Positions 29,500-38,692 of a DNA stretch of 64,000 bases are shown here, piece by piece. The stretch lies in NCBI GenBank assembly GCA_002390285.1, contig DGPB01000016.1, positions 151,334-215,333 of the forward strand. Direction: 5' to 3'. Positions within the stretch are counted from its first letter, which is position 1. Each line of letters opens with the position of its first letter. The DNA is from Cellvibrionales bacterium UBA4451. Its GTDB lineage: Bacteria > Pseudomonadota > Gammaproteobacteria > Pseudomonadales > Porticoccaceae. Both the position numbers and the translations under genes were made by a program. The notes beneath the pieces were generated by a model, which did no database searches, had not been told where the DNA came from, and saw only the letters and a program-made list of their open reading frames with translations.

Positions 29500-29866
29500 T
29501 GCGGATCGACGCAGCTTACCTCGATATCAGCTAGATGCTCGGATAGAGGTTATCAACCAAACCTCAGGTACAACGCTGGGAACACTGGTCGATATACACC
29601 TTGAAGGCCTATTGTTGATGGGGGCGGAACAATTGCAATCCGACCACCTTTACCAGATAAAGTTAATGTTGGGTGGATCGGATAGCAACCTCGAACCCAT
29701 AGAATTTGGTATTGACTGCCTGTGGGCCCGTGCGATGGCTCAAGAGGGGCGTTTTTGGGCGGGCTGCAGGATTATTGATGTGTCACCAGCGGCACAAAAA
29801 AACCTGGAACAGTTAATATCGGTATTTGGTAAAAGTGTACCCGAAGCGCCCAGCGTTTCAGTCTAG
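29489..29866 (+). CDS. PilZ domain protein
   Basis: 125-residue single-domain PilZ protein, a likely c-di-GMP receptor. Start ATG at 29489, 6 bases after aagggga; it lies inside the end of the DUF1631 gene. The c-di-GMP motif RxxxR is present as RSLPR (8-12). The second motif, normally D/NxSxxG, reads DIHLEG (35-40), so the Ser is His. The C-terminal WAGCRIIDVSPAAQKNLEQLI fits the family. Binding is therefore probable but should be weakened by the substitution. Confidence 0.85.
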   Translation: MHSNADRRSLPRYQLDARIEVINQTSGTTLGTLVDIHLEGLLLMGAEQLQSDHLYQIKLMLGGSDSNLEPIEFGIDCLWARAMAQEGRFWAGCRIIDVSPAAQKNLEQLISVFGKSVPEAPSVSV

Positions 29867-29892
29867 CCAGTTTCTTTGTGGCGAATTACGTT

Positions 29893-30945
29893 CTAATGCT
29901 TCTCCAAAAGCACCAGTTTAAAACGCTTATTTTTACCGAAGCTGCTGACCTGAAAAAGGTTTTCGGCACAGCTTTCCAATGGTACAAATTGATTGACCAC
30001 AAATAGAGCTTTGCCACCTGGTTTCAGATGCTGGTGACAACTGGTAACAAACCGTTGGGTGAGGCGGTTATCGGTATTGAACCCCTGGTGGAAGGGCGGG
30101 TTACAGATCACTGCATCAAATTTTTTGTTTATATTTTCAGCGCAGTCCCCAGCAATAACGTCTCCTTCGATGCCTGCCAACGTAAAGTTTTTTGAGCATG
30201 CGGCGATGGCGGCAGCATTGTTGTCTGTTGCGGTGATGTTTGCCTCAACATATTGCTTAGCGAGAACAGAAAGGTAACCGTAGCCACAGCCAAGATCGAG
30301 GATGTGCTCGGGAGGATGGCTAAATAGCGTGAAAAAGTCCGACAGATGCTCTGCCAAAAATGCGCTACCCATATCCACTTTATCCCAGCCAAACAATCCA
30401 GGCTTGCTATAAAGCCGTTGGTCGTTTGAGGGGGAGGTTTGTGAAATACAAGGCCGAAGCTGGTGGTAATCGTGGTCATTTAGAGGTTGTTCTGAGGAGG
30501 ACAGGTGATGGATCACGGCAAGATAGACACTGCCCTGTTTTTCGGACGTCGCGCGGGTGCCAAAATAGTGGGCCGCCTTATCGGTATAGGTTTTAATGCC
30601 GTCATTTTTCGCGCCAGAAAGCACCAGAGTGCTGTTGTTGGCAAGTAATCGTCGGGAACTGTTGATTACGTGATGTGCCACCGACTTTTCTTTGGACACC
30701 CGGTATAGCACTTGGTTAAAACTGTTGTCATCAAAAACTGAAAAATCAAAATCGTTGTAATAGCAGTTGAAACCAGATGACTGGGCCTGGTCGTAGAGAT
30801 CATAGCGGTTGGTGATGATGGTTGTGGTGTCAGTGGGCAATAAATGAAGCGGAGCACCCCTGAGGTTCTCATCGGCGACCAGTAAATGAGGGCCGCCATT
30901 CGTGAGAAGTTGTTGCACAAGGAGCTGAAAGGACGGGTCAGTCAT
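29893..30945 (-). CDS. rsmC: 16S rRNA (guanine1207-N2)-methyltransferase family
   Basis: Two-domain SAM-dependent methyltransferase, 350 residues. The N-terminal domain is a degenerate methyltransferase fold; the C-terminal catalytic domain has HILDLGCGYGYLSVLAKQ (SAM motif I, about 200-217) and AVICNPPFHQGF (motif IV NPPF, about 265-276), typical of m2G enzymes RsmC/RlmG. The RsmC/RlmG split is not certain from motifs alone; length (RsmC about 340) supports RsmC. Confidence 0.85.
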   Translation of the reverse strand: MTDPSFQLLVQQLLTNGGPHLLVADENLRGAPLHLLPTDTTTIITNRYDLYDQAQSSGFNCYYNDFDFSVFDDNSFNQVLYRVSKEKSVAHHVINSSRRLLANNSTLVLSGAKNDGIKTYTDKAAHYFGTRATSEKQGSVYLAVIHHLSSSEQPLNDHDYHQLRPCISQTSPSNDQRLYSKPGLFGWDKVDMGSAFLAEHLSDFFTLFSHPPEHILDLGCGYGYLSVLAKQYVEANITATDNNAAAIAACSKNFTLAGIEGDVIAGDCAENINKKFDAVICNPPFHQGFNTDNRLTQRFVTSCHQHLKPGGKALFVVNQFVPLESCAENLFQVSSFGKNKRFKLVLLEKH

Positions 30946-31041
30946 GTGGTTGGGTGCTCTAGGCTTTTCATGAAGCGATCAATGATAGCGTGGTTCTGAG
31001 CGATGGGTGTGCATTTCCCGATCCAGCAATGATTCAGGTTG

Positions 31042-31698
31042 CTAGTCACGTAGGCTGATGATGCGCCAGCTACGTTCGGTCGCCACGGCTCTTAATTGAT
31101 CACAAGGATCCACAGCCACAGGGTGTTCAACGATTTCAAGTAGTGGCAAGTCATTGATGGAATCACTGTAAAAGCTGCTGCCATCCATATTGAGGTCGGT
31201 TTGTGCCAGCCAGCTGATGAGGCGAGTGACTTTCCCTTCTTTGTAGCTGGGTATCCCAGAAACGTTCCCGGTGTACCGATTGTTGTGCTGTTCCAGCTCG
31301 GTAGCGATCAGGTAATCGATCCCAAGCTTTTTGCAAATAGGCTCCACTACAAACCGGTTTGTTGAGGTGATAACCATCAGTGTGTCGCTGTTATCACGGT
31401 GTTGTTGCAATAGTTGTTCCGCTTTGGGTAGCCACATGGGCTCAATGACATCTACCATAAATTGAGCGTGGAGTTTGGTCAGTGCTGAAGGATCAAGCTT
31501 GGCCAAAGGCGCTAACGAAAATTCAAGGTAAGCGGACATGTCCAGCTTGCCATTTTGATAGTCTTGGTAAAAATGATCATTCATGCGCTTGTAATAAGCA
31601 GCATCAACCATGTTATGGGCTGCAAGAAATTCCCCCCAACCATGATCGCTGTCGCCTGCAATTAGGGTGTTATCTAGGTCAAAAATAGCAAGGGGCAT
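31042..31698 (-). CDS. HAD-superfamily (subfamily IB) phosphatase
   Basis: 218 residues from the ATG at 31698 (MPLAIFDLDNTLIAGDSDH); the longer frame to 31764 has no similarity. HAD motif I is DLDNT (nucleophile Asp), motif II VITSTN, motif III the Lys in YKEGKV, motif IV FYSDSINDLPLLE. The SerB-like subfamily IB acts on small phosphorylated metabolites; a histidinol-phosphate or phosphoserine role cannot be told apart. Its position opposite rppH is conserved in Pseudomonas. Confidence 0.88.
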   Translation of the reverse strand: MPLAIFDLDNTLIAGDSDHGWGEFLAAHNMVDAAYYKRMNDHFYQDYQNGKLDMSAYLEFSLAPLAKLDPSALTKLHAQFMVDVIEPMWLPKAEQLLQQHRDNSDTLMVITSTNRFVVEPICKKLGIDYLIATELEQHNNRYTGNVSGIPSYKEGKVTRLISWLAQTDLNMDGSSFYSDSINDLPLLEIVEHPVAVDPCDQLRAVATERSWRIISLRD

Positions 31699-31886
31699 GT
31701 GTTTCTCGCAGCTTATTTGTGAGGAGAGGCGGCATAGCTTAACGAGAGATAGGGCTGTCCTCAACTATGTATTTCATGTAAGTTCTGGGGTTGGAGTTAA
31801 TATCAGGGTTCTGCTTTTGAGGGGCTCTCGTTTGGATGGCTCGAATTTTAGAACCCCATTGCAAACAGATTTTAAGGGTATAGGTA

Positions 31887-32375
31887 GTGGTTGATCGAGA
31901 TGGGTTTCGCCCGAATGTGGGTATCGTTATTTCCAATGGGGCAGGCCAGCTACTACTGGCTAAAAGAGTTGGTCAAGACGCGTGGCAGTTCCCTCAAGGC
32001 GGTATTGATTCAGGCGAAAATCCAGAACAGGCGCTTTACCGTGAACTCTATGAGGAAGTGGGGTTGGAGTCTGGTGACGTGGAATTGCTGGCCTCTACTC
32101 GCAGTTGGTTACGCTACCGCCTGCCAAGGGCTATGCAGAGAAGACATTCCAAGCCCTTATGTATTGGGCAGAAGCAAAAATGGTTCCTGTTGAAGCTGAC
32201 AGCTGGCGAGGACAGGATTCGTCTAGATTGCGGCGATAAGCCCGAATTTGATGGGTGGCAGTGGGTGAGTTACTGGTATCCTGTCAATCAAGTAATTGAA
32301 TTTAAAAGAGATGTTTATCGCAGGGCATTGAAAGAATTGTCGCCACTGCAATATGAAATGGAGCGCCAAGGGTAG
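31887..32375 (+). CDS. rppH: RNA pyrophosphohydrolase
   Basis: Nudix enzyme that removes pyrophosphate from 5'-triphosphate mRNA ends, starting RNase E decay. 162 residues from a GTG at 31887 ([15 protein letters not shown]). The Nudix box [20 protein letters not shown], then VGL, is intact (about residues 37-59). C-terminal [21 protein letters not shown] fits RppH. The stop abuts the start of ptsP, the same rppH-ptsP pairing as in Pseudomonas and E. coli. Confidence 0.95.
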   Translation: MVDRDGFRPNVGIVISNGAGQLLLAKRVGQDAWQFPQGGIDSGENPEQALYRELYEEVGLESGDVELLASTRSWLRYRLPRAMQRRHSKPLCIGQKQKWFLLKLTAGEDRIRLDCGDKPEFDGWQWVSYWYPVNQVIEFKRDVYRRALKELSPLQYEMERQG

Positions 32376-34655
32376 ATGCTGGAATCACTGAGAACGATTG
32401 TTCAGGAGGTTAATGCGGCAAAGGATTTTGATGAGGTCCTGAAGCTGATCGTCCACTTAGTAAAACAGGCGACCAATACGGGTACTTGCTCTGTCTATCT
32501 TTACAGTACAGAGGATGATAGCTACATACTCATGGCGACAGATGGGTTGAACCCCGATTCAGTCGGCAACGTTCGTTTGTCCAGCCGAGAGGGTTTGGTG
32601 GGGTTGGTGGCCTCCCGGGCTGAGCCCATCAACCTTGAAGTAGCTGACGCGCATCCTAAGTTTGCTTTTTTCCCTGAAACGGGTGAGCAGCGTTTTCGTT
32701 CTTTTTTGGGTGCTCCCATTATCCATCAACGCAAAGTATTGGGTGTGCTGGTGGTGCAGGAACAAGAGCAACGCCGCTTTGATGAAAGTGAAGAATCGTT
32801 TTTAGTTACCATTTCAGCTCAGTTGGCTGGGGTTATTGCCCATGCTGATGCAACCGGCGAGTTGGCTCGACTGATACATCCGAGAGACGATGTCCATGAG
32901 CGTCTTTATCCTGGTGTAGCTAGCGCCCCTGGTGTGGCCATTGGTTCTGTGGTGGTGGTCTCGCCATCAGCTGATTTGAAAGCTGTCCCTGTCCGTCACG
33001 TGGAGGATGCGGAGGCGGAGTTGTGTCAATTCCGCCAAGCGATGGAGCAAACCAAGCGGGATATCCATGCCCTTGATGAGAGTATGGTGGGCAAGCTCAG
33101 TGATGAAGAGCGGGCGCTGTTTGATGTGTATGTGCGGATGCTAGACGATCAGGCTCTTGGTGGAGAAGTTGTCAGCCTGATTGAAGAGGGGCTCTGTGCT
33201 CAGAGTGCTTGGGCTCAAGTTGTATTGCGTCATGTTCGAATGTTCAAAAGTATGAAGGACGCCTACCTGCGGGAGAGGGCTACTGATGTAGAGGACTTGG
33301 GGCGCCGGGTGTTGGCTTACCTACAGCAATCGGAAACCAAACGCACCATTTACCCAGATAATATGGTGATGGTTGGAGAAGAGTTATCAGCCGCCTCCTT
33401 CGCTGATGTTCCGCTGGAAAAAGTGACGGCTATCGTCTCCGTCAAAGGCTCTCGTAATTCCCATATGGCTATCCTCGGCAGGGCCATTGGTATTCCCACG
33501 GTGATGGGGGTGGTCGATTTGCCATGGGAGCGACTGGAAGGCGAGGAAGTCGTTGTGGATGGTCACAATGGCCAGGTTATTGTGTCTCCGGGAGACGAGG
33601 TGCGAGAGTCCTATCTCCAACAAATTTATGAAGAAAAATTACTGGCGGCCGATCTCGAAAAATTAACAGATGAGCCCTGCGTGACAGCAGACGGTCATAA
33701 ATTAGCTCTTTGGGTCAATACCGGATTGCGTATAGATGCCATGTTGTCCCTTGACCGTGGTGCTGAAGGTGTTGGGTTATATCGTACCGAAATCCCTTTT
33801 CTGATGCTGGACAGATTTCCGTCTGAAGAGGAGCAGCGTAAGTCTTACCGTGAGCAGCTGGAAATGTTTGCGCCACGGATTGTGACCATGCGGACGCTGG
33901 ATATTGGTGGTGACAAAGACTTGCCCTATTTCCCCATCGAAGAGGCCAACCCCTTTCTTGGTTGGCGAGGTATTCGTATTTGTCTGGATCACCCCGAGAT
34001 TTTTCTGGTGCAATTGCGGGCCATGATGCGTGCTAGCGAAGGGTTGAATAATCTCAGTATTCTGTTGCCGATGATCTCTAATCTGTGTGAGCTTGAAAGT
34101 GCACTAGAGTTGATTTATCAGGTATACGACGAGCTTACTGAGGAAGAAGGCTATCAGATTGAAATGCCTAATGTGGGCGCCATGATTGAGGTGCCTGCAG
34201 CGGTCTATCAGATTCGCGAAATAGCCCGCCGAGTAGATTTTTTGTCGGTGGGCACCAATGATTTAACCCAATATCTACTGGCAGTTGACCGAAATAATCC
34301 ACGGGTTGCGAATCTTTATCATACCTGCCATCCAAGTGTATTGAGGGCACTGTGGGCGATTGTTGAAGGAGCCCGGGGAGAAAATACCCCCATCAGTGTT
34401 TGTGGTGAAATGGCTGGGGATCCTGTCGGTGCGGTACTTCTGATGGCATTAGGTTTCCGGGTGCTATCAATGAGCGCAACCAACTTACTTAAAGTGAAGG
34501 CAATTTTACGTCAAGTTAGCCTAACTGAAGCGGAGGCGCTGTTGGAGGAGGTCATGATCATGCCTGATGCCGAGTCTGTTTTGCAACACATGGAGCAGGC
34601 TTTGATGAAACCAGAAGTTGCCGGACTATTCCGTCGCCCTAAAAAAATCCACTAG
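32376..34655 (+). CDS. ptsP: PTS-Ntr enzyme I, PEP-protein phosphotransferase
   Basis: First phosphocarrier of the nitrogen PTS (then NPr and EIIA-Ntr), a regulatory chain. 759 residues: an N-terminal GAF domain (about 15-160), the phospho-His domain (active His in SRNSHMAILGRAIGIPT, about residue 360) and the PEP-binding barrel with RTEIPFLM, GGDKDLPYF, FLGWRGIRI, SVGTNDLTQY and CGEMAGDP. It starts directly after the rppH stop without a gap, so the two are co-translated. Confidence 0.96.
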   Translation: MLESLRTIVQEVNAAKDFDEVLKLIVHLVKQATNTGTCSVYLYSTEDDSYILMATDGLNPDSVGNVRLSSREGLVGLVASRAEPINLEVADAHPKFAFFPETGEQRFRSFLGAPIIHQRKVLGVLVVQEQEQRRFDESEESFLVTISAQLAGVIAHADATGELARLIHPRDDVHERLYPGVASAPGVAIGSVVVVSPSADLKAVPVRHVEDAEAELCQFRQAMEQTKRDIHALDESMVGKLSDEERALFDVYVRMLDDQALGGEVVSLIEEGLCAQSAWAQVVLRHVRMFKSMKDAYLRERATDVEDLGRRVLAYLQQSETKRTIYPDNMVMVGEELSAASFADVPLEKVTAIVSVKGSRNSHMAILGRAIGIPTVMGVVDLPWERLEGEEVVVDGHNGQVIVSPGDEVRESYLQQIYEEKLLAADLEKLTDEPCVTADGHKLALWVNTGLRIDAMLSLDRGAEGVGLYRTEIPFLMLDRFPSEEEQRKSYREQLEMFAPRIVTMRTLDIGGDKDLPYFPIEEANPFLGWRGIRICLDHPEIFLVQLRAMMRASEGLNNLSILLPMISNLCELESALELIYQVYDELTEEEGYQIEMPNVGAMIEVPAAVYQIREIARRVDFLSVGTNDLTQYLLAVDRNNPRVANLYHTCHPSVLRALWAIVEGARGENTPISVCGEMAGDPVGAVLLMALGFRVLSMSATNLLKVKAILRQVSLTEAEALLEEVMIMPDAESVLQHMEQALMKPEVAGLFRRPKKIH

Positions 34656-34661
34656 AATGCG

Positions 34662-35426
34662 CTAGTCTGAAAGACCTACATTGAACTGCCGTCGTTCGCC
34701 CTGAGCGCCATCATCTTTATAGGTTTGCTCTATCAGAGTCGTTTCTTCTTGGCCGTTTTTTAACATTATTGTTGTGCAGCGTGTGCCGTAGTCTTTGGAA
34801 AAGATAAATGGCGGAGAAAGCATGCGCTCTATCTCTAGCCCCACGCCAGTATCAGGTAAATGCTCATCGTCAAAAGGCATGCGGCGGTGTAAACACTGGA
34901 TCAGCAGGTCTGGGTCCACAGGGTCTGTTTTGAGTAGTGCTTCCAGTGCTTTCTTGGCATGAACAACTTTTGGCCAAGGGCTGTCCAGTAAATGATTACT
35001 GAGAGAGTGGATACCCGGGTACACCTGTTGTATCTGAGATTGGCGATTGGAGCAGTAGTAAAGTTGATCGCCATCCCCGAGCAATAAGTTAAAACCATTG
35101 TATTGGTTGCCCCCATCAACTACTTGCTGTGCATATTGGCTGATGTCGGTGTTGCTGGTCAGAAAGTTTGAGGTCAGTTCGCCTCGGGATTGAGGCGCAG
35201 GAAACTCGAGGCCCTCGCGGTAATTGGTGACAGCTGAAAATCGGCCCTGTCGGTTAAGGCCTAACCACGTACCTCCTCCGCTAAGATCCCGGCCCGCCAG
35301 AATATCGGGTTGGTCCTCCCAGAAATCGGCTAGCGCCGTGGGTCGCTGATAATATTCATCTCGGTTAGCCACCATAATCAGTGGGTAGTCGGGGTGGCAT
35401 TTCCAGGCAAAAACAATCAAGCACAT
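34662..35426 (-). CDS. NRDE (TANGO2) family protein
   Basis: 254 residues from the ATG at 35426, giving MCLIVFAWKCHPDYPL with Cys at position 2, as expected of Ntn-hydrolase-like NRDE proteins. The name motif ANRDEYYQRP is at about 24-33, followed by GGTWLGLNRQGRFSAVTNYR. Function is unresolved; the family has been linked to heme or lipid handling in eukaryotes. It is convergent with ptsP, six bases apart, without a visible terminator, and divergent from lgt. Confidence 0.88.
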   Translation of the reverse strand: MCLIVFAWKCHPDYPLIMVANRDEYYQRPTALADFWEDQPDILAGRDLSGGGTWLGLNRQGRFSAVTNYREGLEFPAPQSRGELTSNFLTSNTDISQYAQQVVDGGNQYNGFNLLLGDGDQLYYCSNRQSQIQQVYPGIHSLSNHLLDSPWPKVVHAKKALEALLKTDPVDPDLLIQCLHRRMPFDDEHLPDTGVGLEIERMLSPPFIFSKDYGTRCTTIMLKNGQEETTLIEQTYKDDGAQGERRQFNVGLSD

Positions 35427-35496
35427 GGCGGCATTGTAACCCAGCAAGGGAACAGGCTATGATCCATTCAACCTGATTTTTGACCTAAGTTATTTC

Positions 35497-36327
35497 ATGC
35501 TAAGTTATCCAGATATTGATCCCATTGCTTTCTCACTGGGGCCGTTCAGCGTTCATTGGTACGGATTAATGTACCTTCTGGGGTTTTTGGTCGCCTGGCA
35601 ATTGGCCCTCCGGCGCAGTAAACGGCCTTGGTCGCCAGTGCGTAGAATTCAAGTCGAAGACCTTATTGTCTATTGCGCCTTCGGCGTGATTTTAGGTGGT
35701 CGTTTTGGTTATGTTCTATTTTACAATTTTGAAAAATGGCTATTTGACCCGCTGTGGTTAATCCGAATATGGGAAGGCGGTATGTCTTTTCACGGTGGAT
35801 TGCTTGGTGTATTAGCAGCATTGTGGCTCTACGGCCGTAAGATTAAACAACCCTTTCTGGCCCTAGGTGACTTTGTGGCACCGATGGTGCCTATTGGTAT
35901 TGGTTTGGGCCGGTTGGGTAATTTCATTGGCCAGGAACTTTGGGGTCGGCCAACGGATAGTTGGTTAGGTATGCTGTTTCCAGGTGACCCACAACAATTA
36001 CCCCGGCACCCTTCTCAGCTTTATGAAGCGATTTTGGAAGGTCTGATTTTGAGTGTCATATTGCTCCTGTTTTCACGAAAGCCTCGTCCTCGGGGTGTGA
36101 CTGGAGGGCTGTTTTTGGCTCTCTACGCGAGCTTTCGATTTTCCGTTGAATTTTTTCGGGAGCCGGATAGCCATATCGGTTTTGACCTGTTTGACTGGAT
36201 GACGAGGGGGCAGTTGTTATGCCTACCTATGTTTGCAGTGGGAGCCGGATTGATTCTTTGGGGCTATTTTGGCCCGAGATCTGAGACCACTACAATAAAT
36301 AGCCCTATAAATAGAGATATTAAATGA
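35497..36327 (+). CDS. lgt: Prolipoprotein diacylglyceryl transferase
   Basis: Inner-membrane enzyme that adds diacylglycerol to the lipobox Cys of lipoproteins. 276 residues with about seven transmembrane helices. Motifs: [22 protein letters not shown] (catalytic His) and [17 protein letters not shown] (Lgt signature). The TGA stop overlaps the thyA ATG (ATGA), so lgt-thyA are coupled, as in many proteobacteria. Confidence 0.97.
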   Translation: MLSYPDIDPIAFSLGPFSVHWYGLMYLLGFLVAWQLALRRSKRPWSPVRRIQVEDLIVYCAFGVILGGRFGYVLFYNFEKWLFDPLWLIRIWEGGMSFHGGLLGVLAALWLYGRKIKQPFLALGDFVAPMVPIGIGLGRLGNFIGQELWGRPTDSWLGMLFPGDPQQLPRHPSQLYEAILEGLILSVILLLFSRKPRPRGVTGGLFLALYASFRFSVEFFREPDSHIGFDLFDWMTRGQLLCLPMFAVGAGLILWGYFGPRSETTTINSPINRDIK

Positions 36328-37229
36328 AGCAATACCTCGACCTGATGCGTCATATTCGCGATAGCGGCGTACGCAAGGAAGATCGTACCGGCACAGGCAC
36401 GATGAGCGTTTTTGGCTATCAAATGCGCTTCCCCCTCGAAGAGGGCTTTCCTTTAGTTACCACCAAAAAGGTTCACCTTAAATCCATTATTCACGAATTA
36501 CTGTGGTTTATTCGGGGCGACACAAATATCCGCTATCTGGTGCAGAATGGCGTTAATATTTGGAATGACTGGCCATTTCAAAGCTGGTTGAGAGAGACCG
36601 GTCAGGACCAGGATTTCCCTATGTATACTCCCGAATGGCGGGAGCAGAGGAAGCTTTTTGTAGAGAGGGTAAAGGAGGATGAGCAGTTTGCTGTTCAGTA
36701 TGGTGAGCTGGGGCCGGTCTATGGTCACCAATGGCGTAATTTTGAGGGCGTCGATCAGCTAGCCCAGCTAGTCTCGGATATCCAAAGCAACCCCGATTCA
36801 CGTCGCTTAATCGTATCGGCGTGGAATCCTAAAGATATTCCTATCATGGTGAAATCAGGATTGCCGCCATGCCACACATTGTTCCAGTTCTATGTGAGTG
36901 AGGGGCGCTTGTCCTGCCAGCTCTACCAGCGTAGTGCTGATGTATTGTTAGGTGTGCCCTTTAATATTGCCTCTTATGCACTGTTGACGCTGATGATTGC
37001 TCAGGTTACAGGTCTGCGTCCTGGCGACTTTGTGCACACCTTTGGTGACGCCCATCTTTATTCAAATCACCGTGACCAGGTAGAAGAGCAGCTCAGTCGA
37101 GAAACACGCCCGCTTCCTACCATGGTAATCAACCCCTTGGTGAAGGATCTGTTCAGTTTTCAGTTCGAAGATTTTGAACTACAGGGCTATACCCCTCACC
37201 CACCGATATCTGCACCGGTAGCGGTATAA
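36324..37229 (+). CDS. thyA: Thymidylate synthase, long form
   Basis: Makes dTMP from dUMP with methylene-THF. 301 residues, against 264 in E. coli; the extra residues lie after [11 protein letters not shown] (about 75-115), where long-form ThyA proteins such as that of Lactobacillus casei also carry an insert. Catalytic Cys in [12 protein letters not shown] (about 183), Arg pair in [13 protein letters not shown] and [18 protein letters not shown] are intact. Followed by folA after four bases: THF oxidised here is re-reduced by FolA. Confidence 0.97.
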   Translation: MKQYLDLMRHIRDSGVRKEDRTGTGTMSVFGYQMRFPLEEGFPLVTTKKVHLKSIIHELLWFIRGDTNIRYLVQNGVNIWNDWPFQSWLRETGQDQDFPMYTPEWREQRKLFVERVKEDEQFAVQYGELGPVYGHQWRNFEGVDQLAQLVSDIQSNPDSRRLIVSAWNPKDIPIMVKSGLPPCHTLFQFYVSEGRLSCQLYQRSADVLLGVPFNIASYALLTLMIAQVTGLRPGDFVHTFGDAHLYSNHRDQVEEQLSRETRPLPTMVINPLVKDLFSFQFEDFELQGYTPHPPISAPVAV

Positions 37230-37233
37230 ACCC

Positions 37234-37794
37234 ATGACTGGTGTGAAACATGCGTTACCTGAAATTAAGCTATCTTTAATCGTCGCTATGGCCCAAAACC
37301 GCACTATTGGTCGAAATAACGAATTGCCCTGGCATTTGCCAGAAGACCTTAAGTATTTTAAGGCCGTCACGCTGGGTAAACCCATTGTAATGGGCCGAAA
37401 GACATTCGAGTCTATTGGCCGGCCCTTGCCCGGACGCTTGAATATTGTGATTACTCGCAATAGTGCATGGCAGCATCCTGGCGTTACAACCGCGTCTTCT
37501 CTACAGCAGGCTACGGTCATCGCTGCAGAACAAGCGGCCGCTGAACAAAATAGTGGTGCAGAAATAATTGAAGAGATACAGGAAGTCATGGTGATTGGGG
37601 GGGAGGAAATCTATCGTGTGGCGATTGATTTAGCGGATCGATTGTATATCACTCGGGTTCAGGCAACGGTTCAGGGCGATGCGTTTTTCCCTGAATATAA
37701 TGAAAGTGCCTGGCAGGAAGTAAGCCGTCAAGAGCCAGAAGTACAGGGTGATACACCCTATTTTTTTCAAGTGCTGGAGCGATCCGCTGCCTGA
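37234..37794 (+). CDS. folA: Dihydrofolate reductase
   Basis: Reduces DHF to THF with NADPH; target of trimethoprim. 186 residues, about 27 longer than E. coli, mainly through an N-terminal extension and an Ala/Glu-rich insert (about 92-112: AEQAAAEQNSGAEIIEEI). Motifs: MAQNRTIGRNNELPWHLPEDL (seen at about 18-38), MGRKTFESIGRPLPGR and VIGGEEIYRVAI. Chemically coupled to ThyA and adjacent to it. Confidence 0.96.
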   Translation: MTGVKHALPEIKLSLIVAMAQNRTIGRNNELPWHLPEDLKYFKAVTLGKPIVMGRKTFESIGRPLPGRLNIVITRNSAWQHPGVTTASSLQQATVIAAEQAAAEQNSGAEIIEEIQEVMVIGGEEIYRVAIDLADRLYITRVQATVQGDAFFPEYNESAWQEVSRQEPEVQGDTPYFFQVLERSAA

Positions 37795-37860
37795 TAATCA
37801 TTAGATATCCGGCCTACTTAGAAGAACTACTTTAGATAGAGCTGCCTAGTTAGAACTACC
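37793..37860 (+). promoter_or_regulatory. Fur-like half site plus imperfect direct duplication
   Basis: GATAATCATTA at 37793-37803 matches the core right half of the Fur consensus (GATAATCATTATC) but the left six bases match poorly. Overlapping it, a segment of about 30 bases is duplicated imperfectly: TTAGATA...GCCTACTTAGAAGAACTAC (37801-37830) and TTAGATA...GCCTAGTTAGAACTAC (37832-37859). It lies just before the TonB2-type operon, where iron control would make sense. Confidence 0.3.
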
Positions 37861-37882
37861 AATATATTGAAGAAAAAAGGAT

Positions 37883-38692
37883 ATGGCTGAGAAACGAATG
37901 ACAAATCATCAATGCAAACTGACGACCTTGTTGGCAGTAATTTTCTCGGCCGCGACTTTCATGGTACTGGCGAGTACGAGTGCCAGTGCGGCCAATGTGG
38001 ACGATGCGCTAAAAGCCAGCGCCAATAAAACAGCTGCAGCAAAAACCTCCCAGCAGCGGATTGATGGGATATCCGATCAAACCAGTGACTTGCTCCAAAC
38101 GTTTAAGCAGGTGAATAAAGAGGTAGAGGGCCTGCAAGTCTATAACGCCCAACTTGAAGCCCAGATCGCCCATCAGCAACAGACAATGGCAGACTTGGAC
38201 GGCTCCATCGAAAATGCTGCCGTTATGGAGCGGCAAATCACACCGTTAACGCTCAAAATGATTGACTCTTTGGAGCAGTTCATCCATCTCGATATGCCCT
38301 TTCTGCTGGATGAGCGTCAGCAGCGTGTGGCCCATTTACGCGACAATTTGGGTCGTGCTGATTTGAGTGCCGCTGAGAAATTCAGGCAGGTTCTGGAGGC
38401 GTACAAAATTGAAAGTGAGTACGGCACTCGAATCGATAGCTACTCCGAGACCGTCAACGTAGAGGGCCAAGAGCGGGAGGTGAATATACTCCGTGTGGGT
38501 CGCATTGCTCTGATGTACCAAACCCCCGATCAGAAAGTCACCGGAGCCTGGGATCAAAAAACCCGGCAGTGGCTTGTGTTGGAAGATCGTGGTTACCGTA
38601 GTGCCGTGGCAAAGGGTATTCGTATGGCCAAGAAGCAGGCGGCAGTTGATATCCTGTCACTGCCTATTCCGGTACCGGAGGCAGTACGATGA
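37883..38692 (+). CDS. DUF3450 periplasmic coiled-coil protein
   Basis: 269 residues with an N-terminal signal peptide (LTTLLAVIFSAATFMVLAST, cleavage near ASA-AN), then a long coiled coil (about 45-115: LQTFKQVNKEVEGLQVYNAQ and on) and a conserved globular end with YQTPDQKVTGAWDQKTRQW. DUF3450 proteins sit first in TonB2-type exb operons of marine gammaproteobacteria. The gene overlaps the next by ATGA. Role is probably periplasmic support of the motor complex; this is inference. Confidence 0.85.
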   Translation: MAEKRMTNHQCKLTTLLAVIFSAATFMVLASTSASAANVDDALKASANKTAAAKTSQQRIDGISDQTSDLLQTFKQVNKEVEGLQVYNAQLEAQIAHQQQTMADLDGSIENAAVMERQITPLTLKMIDSLEQFIHLDMPFLLDERQQRVAHLRDNLGRADLSAAEKFRQVLEAYKIESEYGTRIDSYSETVNVEGQEREVNILRVGRIALMYQTPDQKVTGAWDQKTRQWLVLEDRGYRSAVAKGIRMAKKQAAVDILSLPIPVPEAVR

